NCBI RefSeq assembly: GCF_036237315.1
Contig: NZ_CP108356.1
Span: 5,771,501 to 5,835,500 of the forward strand
Length of the DNA stretch: 64,000 nucleotides
Reading direction: 5' to 3'
Source of the DNA: Streptomyces sp. NBC_01351
GTDB lineage: Bacteria > Actinomycetota > Actinomycetes > Streptomycetales > Streptomycetaceae
Translations under genes and position numbers: made by a program
In this document: positions 24,266 through 33,772 of the stretch, piece by piece
How positions within the stretch are numbered: position 1 is the first letter of the stretch
How the letters are laid out: the number at the start of each line of letters is the position of its first letter
Notes under the pieces: model-generated
The model's input: only the letters and a program-made list of their open reading frames with translations
What the model was told of the DNA's origin: nothing
Database searches by the model: none

Positions 24266-25046
24266 CCGCGCGCGGCGCCGGGGCCCCCGGCGGGGGCCCC
24301 GGTACGTCGGCCGCCGGGCCACCCAGCCGGGCGACCTCGGCGCGCAGCGCCCGTACCTCCGCCTGGAGTTCCTGGAGGGCGGCCAGCTGGAGCCGCTCCG
24401 CCCGGTCGTCGCGCTCGAAACGGGCGATGAACCAGGCGGCGATGTTCGCGGTGACCACACCGAGCAGGGCGATCCCCGACAGCATCAGCCCGACGGCCAG
24501 CACCCGGCCGAGGCCGGTGGTGGGGGAGTGGTCCCCGTAGCCGACGGTCGTCATGGTGGTGAAGGACCACCACACCGCGTCGCCCAGGTTCTTGATGTTC
24601 CCCTCGGGCGCATCCCGCTCCACGCTCAGCACCGCGAGCGAGCCGAACATCAGCAGCCCCACGACGGCCCCGGCCACGTACGTCGTCAGCCGGATCTGCG
24701 GAGCCATCCGGGCCCGCCGGCCCACCAGCAGCAGGGTGGCGACCAGCCGGAGCAGCCGCAGCGGCTGGACCAGCGGCAGCACCACCGCGGCCAGGTCCAG
24801 CCAGTGCGACCGGACGAACTGCTTCCGGTCCCTCGCGAGGGCCAGGCGCACCAGGTAGTCGAAGGCGAACGCCCCCCACACCGCCCACTCCGCGTAGGTG
24901 CAGGCCCGATGCACCGCCGGATCCGCGTCGGGCGCCACGATGGGCACGGCGTACGCCACGGCGAAGGCCACGGCGAACACCAGCAGCGGAGCCTGCGTAC
25001 GGCGCTCCCAGCGCGTCAGGATGGAGGATTCCTTCATGCGGAGCAT
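24246..25046 (-). CDS. Voltage-gated-like potassium channel
   Basis: A protein of about 266 residues with a six-helix channel layout. An S1-S4-like membrane part (with an arginine-bearing helix, LRLLRLVATLLLVGRRAR) precedes a pore loop with the selectivity filter TTVGYGD (near residue 174) and an inner helix. The C-terminal coiled coil (LQLAALQELQAEVRALRAEV) probably assembles the tetramer. An ATG at 25037 (KESSILTRW) is an equally possible start, as neither has a good ribosome binding site. Confidence 0.88.
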   Translation of the reverse strand: MLRMKESSILTRWERRTQAPLLVFAVAFAVAYAVPIVAPDADPAVHRACTYAEWAVWGAFAFDYLVRLALARDRKQFVRSHWLDLAAVVLPLVQPLRLLRLVATLLLVGRRARMAPQIRLTTYVAGAVVGLLMFGSLAVLSVERDAPEGNIKNLGDAVWWSFTTMTTVGYGDHSPTTGLGRVLAVGLMLSGIALLGVVTANIAAWFIARFERDDRAERLQLAALQELQAEVRALRAEVARLGGPAADVPGPPPGAPAPRAASAPTP

Positions 25047-25066
25047 CGTAAGGAACGCCTGAAACG

Positions 25067-25097
25067 AAGGTGCCCCCGGTAGAACCGGAGGCACCTT
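25067..25097 (-). terminator. Terminator after aceE
   Basis: AAGGTGCCCCCGGT (25067-25080) and ACCGGAGGCACCTT (25084-25097) form a 14-bp stem with one mismatch and a three-base loop, just downstream of the aceE stop on the minus strand. Confidence 0.88.
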
Positions 25098-25115
25098 GGC
25101 TCTGCTTTGAGACGG

Positions 25116-27848
25116 CTACGCGTCGCCGCCGGCCGGGCCCGGGTCGGCCGCGGCCACGTCCAGCAGCTGGTAGCGGTCGACGGCCTGCTTCAGCACCGAG
25201 CGGTCGATCTTCCCCTCCCGGGCGAGCTCCGTGAGCGTCGCCAGGACCACCGACTGCGCGTCGATGTGGAAGAAGCGCCGCGCCGCACCGCGCGTGTCCG
25301 CGAAGCCGAAACCGTCCGCGCCCAGCGAGGTGTACGTGCCGGGCACCCAACGCGAGATCTGGTCCGGGACCGCCCGCATCCAGTCGGAGACCGCCACGAA
25401 CGGACCCTCCGCACCCGACAGCTTCCGCGTCACGTACGGGACGCGCTGCTCCTCCTCCGGGTGGAGCAGGTTGTACTCCTCCACCTCGACGGCCTCGCGG
25501 CGCAGCTCGTTCCAGGAGGTCGCCGACCAGACGTCCGCCCGCACGTTCCAGTCCTCGGCGAGCAGCCGCTGGGCCTCCAGGGCCCACGGCACGGCCACGC
25601 CCGAGGCCATGATCTGCGCCCCGATCGTGCCCGCCGTCCCCGTGGACACCCGGTGGATGCCCTTGAGGATGCCTTCGGCGTCGACGTCCGCCGGCTCGAC
25701 CGGGTGCTGGATCGGCTCGTTGTAGACCGTCAGGTAGTAGAAGACGTCCTCCGCCTCGGGCCCGTACATCCGCCGCAGACCGTCCTGGACGATGTGCGCG
25801 ATCTCGTAGCCGTAGGCCGGGTCGTACGCGACGCAGCCCGGGTTAGTCGAGGCCAGCAGCTGGGAGTGGCCGTCGGCGTGCTGGAGACCCTCACCCGTCA
25901 GGGTGGTCCGGCCCGCGGTCGCGCCCAGGACGAAACCGCGCGCCAGCTGGTCGGCCATCTGCCAGAACTGGTCACCCGTGCGCTGGAAACCGAACATCGA
26001 GTAGAAGACGTAGACCGGGATGAGCGGCTCGCCGTGCGTCGCGTACGCCGAACCCGCGGCGATCAGCGAGGCCGTGCAGCCGGCCTCCGAGATGCCGTCG
26101 TGCAGCATCTGGCCGGTCGGGGACTCCTTGTACGCGAGGAGCAGGTCGCGGTCGACCGCCTCGTACTGCTGGCCCAGCGGGTTGTAGATCTTGGCGCTCG
26201 GGAAGAAGGCGTCCATGCCGAAGGTCCGGTACTCGTCCGGCGCGATCAGCACGAAGCGCTTGCCGATCTCCTTGTCCCGCATCAGGTCCTTCAGGATGCG
26301 GACGAAGGCCATCGTCGTGGCGATCGACTGCTGGCCCGAGCCCTTCTTGGCGGCCGCGTACGTCGCGTCGCCCGGCAGCTGCAGGGGCTTGGCGCGCACC
26401 ACACGGGTCGGCACGTAGCCGCCGAGCGCGCTGCGCTGGTCGTGCATGTACTGGATCTCGGGCGACTTCGGGCCCGGGTGGTAGTACGGCGGGGCGCCGC
26501 TCTCCAGCTGCGCGTCCGTGATCGGGATGTGCAGGCGGTCGCGGAAGCGCTTGAGGTCGTCGACCGTCAGCTTCTTCATCTGGTGTGTCGCGTTGCGGCC
26601 CTCGAAGTTCGGGCCGAGCGTCCAGCCCTTGACCGTCTGCGCCAGGATCACCGTCGGCTGGCCCTTGTGGGCCTTGGCCGCCGCGTACGCCGCGTAGACC
26701 TTCTTGTGGTCGTGACCGCCGCGGCCCAGGTGCTGGATCTGGTAGTCGGTCATGTTCTCGACCATCGCGCGCAGCCGCTGGTCCCCGCCGAAGAAGTGAT
26801 CACGGATGTACGCACCCGATTCGGTGGCGTACGTCTGGAACTGCCCGTCCGGGGTGGAGTTCATCTTGTTGACCAGGATGCCGTCGCGGTCCTGGGCCAG
26901 CAGCGGGTCCCAGGAGCGGTCCCAGATCAGCTTGATGACGTTCCAGCCGGCGCCGCGGAACTGCGACTCCAGCTCCTGGATGATCTTCCCGTTGCCGCGG
27001 ACCGGGCCGTCGAGGCGCTGCAGGTTGCAGTTGACGACGAAGGTCAGGTTGTCCAGGCCCTCGCGAGCGGCGATGGACAGCTGCCCGAGCGATTCCGGCT
27101 CGTCCATCTCGCCGTCGCCGAGATACGCCCATACGTGGGACTTGGAGGTGTCCGCGATCCCGCGCGCCTCCATGTACCGGTTCATCCGTGCCTGGTAGAT
27201 CGCCCCGAGCGGACCGAGGCCCATCGAGACGGTCGGAAACTCCCAGAAGTCCGGCATCAGACGCGGGTGCGGGTAGCTGGAAAGGCCGTACGGGGCCTTC
27301 GACTTCTCCTGCCGGAACGCGTCGAGCTGCTGCTCGGTGAGCCGGTCCAGGAGGAAGGCGCGGGCGTAGATGCCCGGGGAGGCGTGGCCCTGGAAGAAGA
27401 TCTGGTCGCCGCCGTCGCCCTCGTCCTTGCCCCGGAAGAAGTGGTTGAAGCCCACGTCGTAGAGGGAGGCGGAGGATGCGAACGTGGCGATGTGACCGCC
27501 GACGCCGATGCCCGGACGCTGGGCGCGCGAGACCATGACGGCCGCGTTCCACCGGGTGGCGTTCAGGACCTTGCGCTCGATCTCCTCGTTGCCGGGGAAG
27601 AACGGCTCGTCCTTGGTGGCGATGGTGTTGACGTAGTCCGTGCTGCGCATCTCGGGCACGGCCACGCGCTTCTCGCGGGCCCGCTCGATCAGCCGCAGCA
27701 TCAGGTAGCGGGCGCGCTCACGGCCCCGCTCGTCGACCGCTGCGTCCAGCGAGTCGAGCCACTCCTGCGTTTCCTCCGGATCGAAGTCCGGGACCTGACT
27801 CGGCAGGCCGCCAATGATGATCGGATTGCGATCGGATGCGGAAGCCAC
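25116..27848 (-). CDS. aceE: Pyruvate dehydrogenase E1 component, homodimeric type
   Basis: A 910-residue E1 enzyme that decarboxylates pyruvate using thiamine diphosphate and passes the acetyl group to the E2 lipoyl domain. The length and single-chain architecture are those of the homodimeric AceE. The thiamine diphosphate motif runs from [10 protein letters not shown] to NCNLQRLDG (residues about 238-273). The [20 protein letters not shown] region near residue 120 and the C-terminal transketolase-like domain are intact. GTG at 27848 has AAGGA seven bases upstream, and no E2 or E3 gene is adjacent. Confidence 0.96.
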   Translation of the reverse strand: MASASDRNPIIIGGLPSQVPDFDPEETQEWLDSLDAAVDERGRERARYLMLRLIERAREKRVAVPEMRSTDYVNTIATKDEPFFPGNEEIERKVLNATRWNAAVMVSRAQRPGIGVGGHIATFASSASLYDVGFNHFFRGKDEGDGGDQIFFQGHASPGIYARAFLLDRLTEQQLDAFRQEKSKAPYGLSSYPHPRLMPDFWEFPTVSMGLGPLGAIYQARMNRYMEARGIADTSKSHVWAYLGDGEMDEPESLGQLSIAAREGLDNLTFVVNCNLQRLDGPVRGNGKIIQELESQFRGAGWNVIKLIWDRSWDPLLAQDRDGILVNKMNSTPDGQFQTYATESGAYIRDHFFGGDQRLRAMVENMTDYQIQHLGRGGHDHKKVYAAYAAAKAHKGQPTVILAQTVKGWTLGPNFEGRNATHQMKKLTVDDLKRFRDRLHIPITDAQLESGAPPYYHPGPKSPEIQYMHDQRSALGGYVPTRVVRAKPLQLPGDATYAAAKKGSGQQSIATTMAFVRILKDLMRDKEIGKRFVLIAPDEYRTFGMDAFFPSAKIYNPLGQQYEAVDRDLLLAYKESPTGQMLHDGISEAGCTASLIAAGSAYATHGEPLIPVYVFYSMFGFQRTGDQFWQMADQLARGFVLGATAGRTTLTGEGLQHADGHSQLLASTNPGCVAYDPAYGYEIAHIVQDGLRRMYGPEAEDVFYYLTVYNEPIQHPVEPADVDAEGILKGIHRVSTGTAGTIGAQIMASGVAVPWALEAQRLLAEDWNVRADVWSATSWNELRREAVEVEEYNLLHPEEEQRVPYVTRKLSGAEGPFVAVSDWMRAVPDQISRWVPGTYTSLGADGFGFADTRGAARRFFHIDAQSVVLATLTELAREGKIDRSVLKQAVDRYQLLDVAAADPGPAGGDA

Positions 27849-28297
27849 GCTGTTCCTTCGCTGTCGGGGGAGTCGTGCCTTGTGTTCGCCGCCTCCCATG
27901 CTCTTACGCTCGGCCGGGATCGTCATCTTTACCACCGGGTAATCCCCGGAGTCGGCGGGGAACGTAGGGGGCGTGTAACGGTGGGACGGGTGGCGGTTCC
28001 GGCCAAATCGCAACCTTACGCCCAAGCCGGGCAGCGCCTTCGTAAGGCCGTTCGTCCCTCAAACAGGTAGGAAAGTCCTCAAGCAATGCCGAATGAGCTG
28101 GAATGGTGTGGGATGAATCACCAGAGGTGCACACGGGAAGGCTGAAAGTTGCGGCGAGACGGCCGTAATCGTCACCGTTTCGACGGTCTCGGCGGCCGGG
28201 TACTTGCGCGATCCGCCGCGCCCGTGTGGACTACGCCCAATGCTGCGCGTACGCGCGCCGCCGAAGACATTCACCGAACATGAGCAGGAGGCACCCC
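27849..28297. other. Divergent promoter interval between aceE and DUF3052 gene
   Basis: About 450 bases without a gene. It should hold the aceE promoter and leader and the promoter of the DUF3052 gene. A TTACC...GGTAA dyad lies at 27929-27942, about 80 bases before aceE, and is a candidate operator. A short open frame at 28226-28297 is in frame with the DUF3052 gene but precedes its ribosome binding site. Confidence 0.5.
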
Positions 28298-28729
28298 GTG
28301 AGCGCGACCGCGGACCACGCGGAGAGCCTGGCCGCCCGGCTGGGTTTCCAGTCCGAACAGGTGGTCCAGGAGATCGGCTACGACGACGACGCCGATCAGG
28401 AATTCCGTGATGCCGTCGAGGAGCTCGTCGGCGAACTCGTCGACGAGGAGTACGACGACGTCGCTGACGCGGTCCTGCTGTGGTTCCGGGAGGACGACGG
28501 CGACCTGACGGATGCGCTGGTCGACGCCACAGAGCTGGTCGAGGACGCTGCCCTGATCCTGCTGCTGACCCCCAAGACGGGCCGTGACGGCTACGTCGAG
28601 GCCAGCGACATCAGCGAGGCCGCCGAAACGGCCGGCCTGTCGCAGACCAGGAGCGTCAGCGTCGGCAAGGAATGGGCCGCCACCAAGCTGGTGACGCCCA
28701 AGACGGCGGCTGCCAAGACCAAGCGCTGA
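28298..28729 (+). CDS. DUF3052 family protein
   Basis: A 143-residue, very acidic protein of the actinobacterial DUF3052 family: RLGFQSEQVVQEIGYDDDAD at the N-terminus, a central D/E-rich helical part with LVDEEYDDVADAVLLWF, and a lysine-rich tail. Its function is unknown. Some relatives are annotated as FHA-partner or growth-phase proteins, which I cannot confirm. The GTG at 28298 is chosen because GCAGGAGG lies eight bases upstream. An in-frame ATG at 28280 sits before that ribosome binding site. Confidence 0.85.
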   Translation: MSATADHAESLAARLGFQSEQVVQEIGYDDDADQEFRDAVEELVGELVDEEYDDVADAVLLWFREDDGDLTDALVDATELVEDAALILLLTPKTGRDGYVEASDISEAAETAGLSQTRSVSVGKEWAATKLVTPKTAAAKTKR

Positions 28730-28759
28730 GCCGCACCCGCAGCCGAGCGGACACGCAAT

Positions 28760-28799
28760 CACACCCCGCCTACCAGGTGACCCCGGTCGGCGGGGTGTG
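28760..28799 (+). terminator. Terminator after DUF3052 gene
   Basis: A perfect 11-bp stem: CACACCCCGCC (28760-28770) with GGCGGGGTGTG (28789-28799). Confidence 0.85.
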
Positions 28800-28881
28800 T
28801 GCGTTCCCGGACCCGGGGCGTCCCAGGCCCTAGGCTTTGACTCACCCGAACAGCCCAACGCAGGGATGCGGGAACGAAGGG

Positions 28882-29349
28882 ATGCGAGAGATGGCGATCG
28901 AGGTCGGCGACAAGGCCCCGGACTTCGAGCTCAAGGACAACCACGGCGCCACGGTGCGGCTCTCCGACTTCCGGGGGGAGAAGGCCGTCGTGCTGCTCTT
29001 CTACCCGTTCGCCTTCACCGGCGTCTGCACCGGCGAGCTGTGCGAGCTCCGCGACCAGCTCCCGCGCTTCCAGAACGACGACGTGCAGCTCCTCGCGGTC
29101 TCCAACGACTCCGTGCCGACCCTGCGGGTCTTCGGGGAGCAGGAGAACCTCGACTACCCGCTGCTGTCGGACTTCTGGCCGCACGGCGAGACCTCCCGCG
29201 CCTACGGCGTCTTCGACGAGGAGAAGGGCTGCGCGGTCCGGGGCACGTTCATCATCGACAAGGACGGCGTCGTGCGCTGGACCGTGGTCAACGGTCTGCC
29301 CGACGCCCGTGATCTCAACGAGTACATCAAGGCGCTCGACAGCCTCTGA
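28882..29349 (+). CDS. AhpE-like peroxiredoxin
   Basis: A thiol peroxidase of about 155 residues. The peroxidatic cysteine is in [14 protein letters not shown] (Cys49, with another Cys at 54), and the [20 protein letters not shown] stretch matches mycobacterial AhpE closely. Such enzymes reduce peroxides, including lipid hydroperoxides, in the cytosol. ATG at 28891 is an alternative start with AAGG ten bases upstream. Its position just before the ter genes fits a general stress region. Confidence 0.9.
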   Translation: MREMAIEVGDKAPDFELKDNHGATVRLSDFRGEKAVVLLFYPFAFTGVCTGELCELRDQLPRFQNDDVQLLAVSNDSVPTLRVFGEQENLDYPLLSDFWPHGETSRAYGVFDEEKGCAVRGTFIIDKDGVVRWTVVNGLPDARDLNEYIKALDSL

Positions 29350-29452
29350 AAACCCCCCTGTGGGACGGGAACCCGTCACTAGGATCGGAACGTTGATCCG
29401 ATTGCAAGCGCACGACGGGGCACTGCCCCACACAGAACCCAATGGAGGACCC

Positions 29453-30028
29453 GTGGGAGTCAGCCTCAGCAAGGGCGGCAACGTCTCGCTGACCAAGGCC
29501 GCGCCTAACCTGACGGCGGTCATCGTCGGTCTGGGCTGGGACGCTCGCACCACCACCGGTGGTGACTTCGACCTCGACGCCAGTGCGATCCTGACCAACG
29601 ACCAGGGCAAGGTCGCCAGCGACGCGAACTTCGTCTTCTTCAACAACCTGAAGAGCCCCGACGGCTCGGTGGAGCACACCGGTGACAACACCACCGGTGA
29701 GGGCGAGGGCGACGACGAGGCGATCAAGGTCAACCTCACCGGCGTCCCGGCCGACGTCGCGAAGATCGTCTTCCCGGTCTCGATCTACGAGGCCGAGGCC
29801 CGTCAGCAGAGCTTCGGCCAGGTCCGCAACGCGTACATCCGCGTCGTGAACCAGGCCGACAACACCGAGCTCGCCCGGTACGACCTCTCCGAGGACGCCT
29901 CGACCGAGACCGCGATGGTCTTCGGCGAGCTGTACCGCAACGGCGCGGAGTGGAAGTTCCGCGCCATCGGCCAGGGTTACGCCTCGGGCCTGCGCGGCAT
30001 CGCGCAGGACTTCGGCGTCAACGTCTGA
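29453..30028 (+). CDS. TerD family protein (copy 1)
   Basis: A 191-residue TerD domain protein starting at GTG 29453, behind TGGAGG. The calcium-binding acidic motifs are present: [17 protein letters not shown], the [16 protein letters not shown] loop, and [10 protein letters not shown] near the C-terminus. TerD proteins are cytosolic or membrane-associated stress proteins linked with TerC-type membrane proteins in metal or tellurite tolerance. In Streptomyces, TerD proteins also affect development. It is highly similar to the next gene, so it is a tandem duplication. Confidence 0.93.
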   Translation: MGVSLSKGGNVSLTKAAPNLTAVIVGLGWDARTTTGGDFDLDASAILTNDQGKVASDANFVFFNNLKSPDGSVEHTGDNTTGEGEGDDEAIKVNLTGVPADVAKIVFPVSIYEAEARQQSFGQVRNAYIRVVNQADNTELARYDLSEDASTETAMVFGELYRNGAEWKFRAIGQGYASGLRGIAQDFGVNV

Positions 30029-30090
30029 GTCGAAGAGCAGTCCACCCGTCCGGCGCCGTGCACTGTGTGTACGGCGCCGGACCGGCTTCT

Positions 30091-30142
30091 GCCACCGCCA
30101 CACCGCACTGCCGCACCACCGCCACACCGCCACCGCCACACC
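30091..30142 (+). repeat. Low-complexity tandem CCACCGCCACACCG repeats
   Basis: Imperfect repetition of ccaccgccacaccg between the two terD copies. It is purine-poor on the plus strand and ends 22 bases before the second terD start. It could lie in its 5' leader. Confidence 0.6.
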
Positions 30143-30164
30143 GTCGTCCGGGGAGGACCACAAC

Positions 30165-30740
30165 ATGGGCGTCACACTCGCCAAGGGGGGCAATGTCTCC
30201 CTGTCCAAGGCCGCACCGAACCTCACCCGGGTTCTGATCGGCCTCGGATGGGACGCGCGCTCCACCACGGGCGCCGACTTCGACCTCGATGCCAGCGCGC
30301 TGCTGTGCAACAGCGGCCGGGTGCTCGGGGACGAGTACTTCGTCTTCTACAACAACCTCAAGAGCCCCGAGGGCTCCGTCGAACACACCGGGGACAACCT
30401 CACCGGCGAGGGTGACGGGGACGACGAATCGATCATCATCGACCTGAGCAAGGTGCCGGAGCGGGTGGACAAGATCGTCTTTCCGGTCTCCATCCACGAC
30501 GCGGACAACCGCCGTCAGAGCTTCGGCCAGGTCAGCAATGCCTTCATCCGCGTGGTGAACCAGGCGGACGGCCAGGAACTGGCCCGCTACGACCTCTCCG
30601 AGGACGCCTCCAGCGAGACCGCGATGATCTTCGGCGAGGTGTACCGCTACGGCGGTGAATGGAAGTTCCGTGCGGTGGGGCAGGGGTACGCGTCGGGCCT
30701 CCGAGGCATCGCTCTAGACTTCGGGGTCAACGTTTCGTAA
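30165..30740 (+). CDS. TerD family protein (copy 2)
   Basis: A 191-residue paralogue of the preceding protein, aligning end to end. It keeps the same acidic calcium-binding motifs ([17 protein letters not shown] and [10 protein letters not shown]). The GTCCGGGGAGGAC block upstream provides the ribosome binding site. Only 15 bases separate it from the TerC-like gene, so these two are probably co-transcribed, and TerD may work with that membrane protein. Confidence 0.93.
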   Translation: MGVTLAKGGNVSLSKAAPNLTRVLIGLGWDARSTTGADFDLDASALLCNSGRVLGDEYFVFYNNLKSPEGSVEHTGDNLTGEGDGDDESIIIDLSKVPERVDKIVFPVSIHDADNRRQSFGQVSNAFIRVVNQADGQELARYDLSEDASSETAMIFGEVYRYGGEWKFRAVGQGYASGLRGIALDFGVNVS

Positions 30741-30755
30741 AGCCGTTCAAGACGC

Positions 30756-31886
30756 ATGGGGTGCCAGGTGCCAGTGGTTCTGAAAACCTTCGGCTGGTCG
30801 TTCGCCATCACGGCGATCGGCCTTGCCTTTGCCGCGTGGCAGTGGGGGTGGGAGGCGTTCGGGGTCGTACTGATCCTGTCGATCCTCGAGATCTCGCTGT
30901 CCTTCGACAACGCGGTCGTCAACGCCGGAATCCTGAAGAAGATGAATGCCTTCTGGCAGAAGATCTTCCTCACCGTCGGCATCCTGATCGCCGTCTTCGG
31001 TATGCGGTTGGTCTTCCCGGTGGCGATCGTCGCCATCAGTGCCAAGGTCGGCCCCATCGAGGCGATCCAGCTGGCGCTGGACAACCCCGAGCAGTACGAG
31101 GCCCTGGTCACGGATGCCCACCCGGCCATCGCCGCCTTCGGTGGCATGTTCCTGCTGATGATCTTCCTCGACTTCATCTTCGAGGAGCGGGAGCACAAGT
31201 GGCTCGCCTGGCTGGAGCGCCCGCTGGCCAAGCTCGGCAAGGTCGACATGCTGTCGGTCTGCATCGCCTTGATCGCGCTGCTGGTCTCGGCGATGACCTT
31301 CGCGGTCAACGCGCACACCAGCACCGGCCACGCGGACAAGTCCGCCACCGTGCTGCTCGCCGGCGTCGCCGGCCTGATCACGTACCTCATCGTCGGCGGC
31401 CTGTCCTCGTACTTCGAGGACAAGCTGGAGGAGGAAGAGGAGCGCGAGCACGAGGAAGAGGAGAAGGCCAAGGCCGCGGGCAAGCCCGTCTCCGCCGTCG
31501 GCCTGGCCGGCAAGGCCGCGTTCTTCCTCTTCCTCTACCTGGAAGTCCTCGACGCCTCGTTCTCCTTCGACGGGGTCATCGGCGCCTTCGCCATCACCAA
31601 CCACATCTTCTGGATGGCGCTCGGCCTCGGCATCGGCGCCATGTACGTCCGGTCGCTGACGGTCTACCTGGTCCGCCAGGGCACCCTCGACGACTACGTC
31701 TACCTGGAGCACGGCGCGCACTACGCGATCGGCGCGCTCGCCTTCATCCTGCTCGTCACCATCCAGCACGAGATCAGCGAGATCATCACCGGCCTCGTCG
31801 GCGTGGTGCTGATCGCCGGCTCCTTCTGGTCCTCGGTGCGACGCAACAAGAAGCTGGAACTGGAGGGTTCCGCCGCGGAGGCATGA
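30756..31886 (+). CDS. TerC-like DUF475 integral membrane protein
   Basis: A 376-residue membrane protein of the DUF475/TerC superfamily. Two related blocks carry acidic residues within helices, LEISLSFDNAVVNAGIL near residue 48 and LDASFSFDGVIGAFAI near residue 265, which is the TerC-type metal-binding arrangement. About eight to nine helices are seen, with a long charged cytoplasmic loop (EDKLEEEEEREHEEEEKAKA) between halves. TerC relatives are implicated in manganese/metal export and anchoring of Ter proteins. GTG at 30768 or 30774 is a possible shorter start. Confidence 0.88.
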   Translation: MGCQVPVVLKTFGWSFAITAIGLAFAAWQWGWEAFGVVLILSILEISLSFDNAVVNAGILKKMNAFWQKIFLTVGILIAVFGMRLVFPVAIVAISAKVGPIEAIQLALDNPEQYEALVTDAHPAIAAFGGMFLLMIFLDFIFEEREHKWLAWLERPLAKLGKVDMLSVCIALIALLVSAMTFAVNAHTSTGHADKSATVLLAGVAGLITYLIVGGLSSYFEDKLEEEEEREHEEEEKAKAAGKPVSAVGLAGKAAFFLFLYLEVLDASFSFDGVIGAFAITNHIFWMALGLGIGAMYVRSLTVYLVRQGTLDDYVYLEHGAHYAIGALAFILLVTIQHEISEIITGLVGVVLIAGSFWSSVRRNKKLELEGSAAEA

Positions 31887-31914
31887 CCTCGGCGGTAATG
31901 CGGAACGCTCCATT

Positions 31915-31957
31915 GCGGGGCGGCCCGGGTCCCCACGGACCCGCCGGGCCGCCCCGC
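31915..31957 (+). terminator. Terminator after DUF475 gene
   Basis: GCGGGGCGGCCCGGGTCC (31915-31932) pairs with GGACCC...GGGCCGCCCCGC (31937-31957), with a three-base bulge and a four-base loop. Confidence 0.85.
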
Positions 31958-31982
31958 TTCCGTACGTATCAGGGGGTAGGGG

Positions 31983-32723
31983 ATGGGATTCTTCGACGGC
32001 ATCCTGGGCAGCCGGGCCGGCCAGTTCCAGTCCGGCAGCGCCTCGTCGAACGCGATCGAGCTGACCAAACGACATCCGACGGTGTCGCTCACCAAGCAGG
32101 GGGCGGTCCACGGGAATCTGCGCGTCAACCTGTCCTGGCGCATGCGCACCTCGGACATCGGCGGCCGCTCGGGCCAGAGCGGGCAGCTCTTCCGGCACCC
32201 GTTCAAGCTCTTCAAGCCGGACATGGTGCAGGCGCACACCCAGGGCATGGTCAACGTCGACCTCGACCTCGGCTGTCTCTACGAACTCAACGACGGCACC
32301 CGGGGTGCGGTACAGCCGCTGGGCAACCTCCTCGGGGACATCAACGACCCGCCGTACGTGAAGCTCAGCGGCGACGACCGCTTCGGATCGGCGTCGGGCG
32401 AGACCCTCTACGTCAACCTCGACCACGCCGATGAGATCAAGCGGCTGCTGTTCTTCGTCTACATCTACGACCAGACCCCGGCCTTCGACCGGACGCACGC
32501 CCTGGTCACCCTCTTCCCGAGCTCCGGACCGCGCATCGAGATCGCGTTGGAGGAGCGGCACCCCGAGGCCCGCTCCTGCGCCGTGGTGTCCTTCGAGAAG
32601 GTCAAGGGCGAGCTGATCGTGCGGCGCGAGGTGAAGTTCGTCTACGGGTTCCAGGCCGAGCTGGACCGGCTGTACGGCTGGGGGCTCCAGTGGGGGCGGG
32701 GCTACAAGAGCACCAAGGCCTGA
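31983..32723 (+). CDS. TerA-like/TerD-superfamily tellurium resistance protein
   Basis: A 246-residue protein with a linker N-terminus (GFFDGILGSRAGQFQSG) and a TerD-superfamily domain of the TerA/C-terminal type. Its motifs include VNVDLDLGCLYELNDG, YVKLSGDDRFGSASGETLYV and the closing VYGFQAELDRLYGWGLQWG. It is distant from the two TerD copies and lacks their exact acidic loops. It probably forms part of the same membrane-associated Ter complex. It is separated from the DUF475 gene by a terminator, so it may have its own promoter. Confidence 0.83.
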   Translation: MGFFDGILGSRAGQFQSGSASSNAIELTKRHPTVSLTKQGAVHGNLRVNLSWRMRTSDIGGRSGQSGQLFRHPFKLFKPDMVQAHTQGMVNVDLDLGCLYELNDGTRGAVQPLGNLLGDINDPPYVKLSGDDRFGSASGETLYVNLDHADEIKRLLFFVYIYDQTPAFDRTHALVTLFPSSGPRIEIALEERHPEARSCAVVSFEKVKGELIVRREVKFVYGFQAELDRLYGWGLQWGRGYKSTKA

Positions 32724-32753
32724 GGGACGGACCCGACCGCATGGCGGCGCCGC

Positions 32754-32818
32754 GGGCCCGGCGGGGCCGCGGGTCCGCCGGGCCCTGTGCGGGGCCCCGC
32801 CGGAGCTCCCGGCGGGGC
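32754..32818. terminator. Two hairpins between convergent ter genes
   Basis: GGGCCCGGCGG (32754-32764) pairs with CCGCCGGGCCC (32775-32785). GCCCCGCCGG (32794-32803) pairs with CCGGCGGGGC (32809-32818). Confidence 0.82.
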
Positions 32819-32831
32819 GTACGCGCAGGCC

Positions 32832-33587
32832 TCAGCGGCGGATGAACTGCGGGCCCTGCACCGGCAGCCGGAAGGTCGGATCGCCGCCCGGACCCGGCAC
32901 CGGGGCCGGGGACACCGGCTGCGGGTACCCGTAGGCCGGCTGGACGGCCGGCGGAGCCTGCGTGGGCGGGGCCATCGCGGCGGTCTGCTCGGAGGTGGGT
33001 CCCGGCGCGGGCTGGGCCGCCGGGTCGGGGGCGTTCTCGTCGACCGAGATCCCGTGGTCGGTCGCCAGCCCCACCAGCCCGTTGGAGTAGCCCTCGCCGA
33101 GCGCGCGGAACTTCCACCCGTCGCCCCGGCGGTACAGCTCGCCGCAGATCAGCGCCGTCTCGGCGCCGGTCTCGGGCCGTACGTCGAAGTAGGCCAGCGG
33201 ATCGGAGCCGCCGGTCGCGGAGGCGTCGTACAGGAGGATCCGCAGGTCGCGCACCCGCTCGAAGGGCATGTCCTCGGCGGAGGCGACCACCAGGATCCGG
33301 TCCACGCTCGGGGTCACCGTGCGCAGGTCCGCCTGAACGGCGTCGGTGATCGCGTCGCCGAGCTGCTTCTTGCCGAGCCGCCAGACGGCTCCGGAGGGGT
33401 GCCGGGGCTGGTTGTAGAAGACGAAGTCCTCGTCCGAACGCACCCGGCCGTCGGAGCCCACGAGCAGCGCGGAGGCGTCCACGTCCGGGACCTCGGGGCC
33501 GCCGGTCCAGCGCAGCACCGCCCGGACCGCCACGGCGGCCACCGGGATGTTCGAGCCCTTCTGCATCGCGTGCGTCATGCCCGTCAT
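32832..33587 (-). CDS. TerD family protein with proline-rich tail
   Basis: A 251-residue protein. Residues about 10-185 form a TerD domain of the divergent TerZ/TerX-like kind (PDVDASALLVGSDGRVRSDE, then ETGAETALICGELYRRGDGW and GLVGLATDHGISV). A disordered proline/alanine-rich tail ends in GPQFIRR. The first calcium-binding segment is shortened relative to the tandem copies. The ATG at 33587 has GGAGG upstream. It is convergent with the TerA-like gene and divergent from the lyase operon. Confidence 0.87.
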   Translation of the reverse strand: MTGMTHAMQKGSNIPVAAVAVRAVLRWTGGPEVPDVDASALLVGSDGRVRSDEDFVFYNQPRHPSGAVWRLGKKQLGDAITDAVQADLRTVTPSVDRILVVASAEDMPFERVRDLRILLYDASATGGSDPLAYFDVRPETGAETALICGELYRRGDGWKFRALGEGYSNGLVGLATDHGISVDENAPDPAAQPAPGPTSEQTAAMAPPTQAPPAVQPAYGYPQPVSPAPVPGPGGDPTFRLPVQGPQFIRR

Positions 33588-33772
33588 CCTGCCCTCCCGG
33601 GGTGGAGCGGGACAATGCGGCCCCCCGTAAGGCCTTGTCTCAAACGAAAGACCTGGGCATGGTGCAAGGGGGTTACCTGAACTTCATGTGCTTGAGGAAT
33701 TTTTGACCCACGTTCGTACGTACTATTACCGGCCATGCCAGTTGGGCCGCCGAGGCAGTACGGGGGAAGCAC

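Noticed and set aside
30091..30142. Possible CRISPR array
   Set aside because: The units are short, contiguous and without unique spacers. This is simple tandem low-complexity DNA.
33703..33729. TTGACC...TATTAC as a promoter for the ter biosynthetic operon
   Set aside because: The spacing of about 15 bases is not good for either candidate -10 and the region has several equally good boxes, so I do not list it as a feature.
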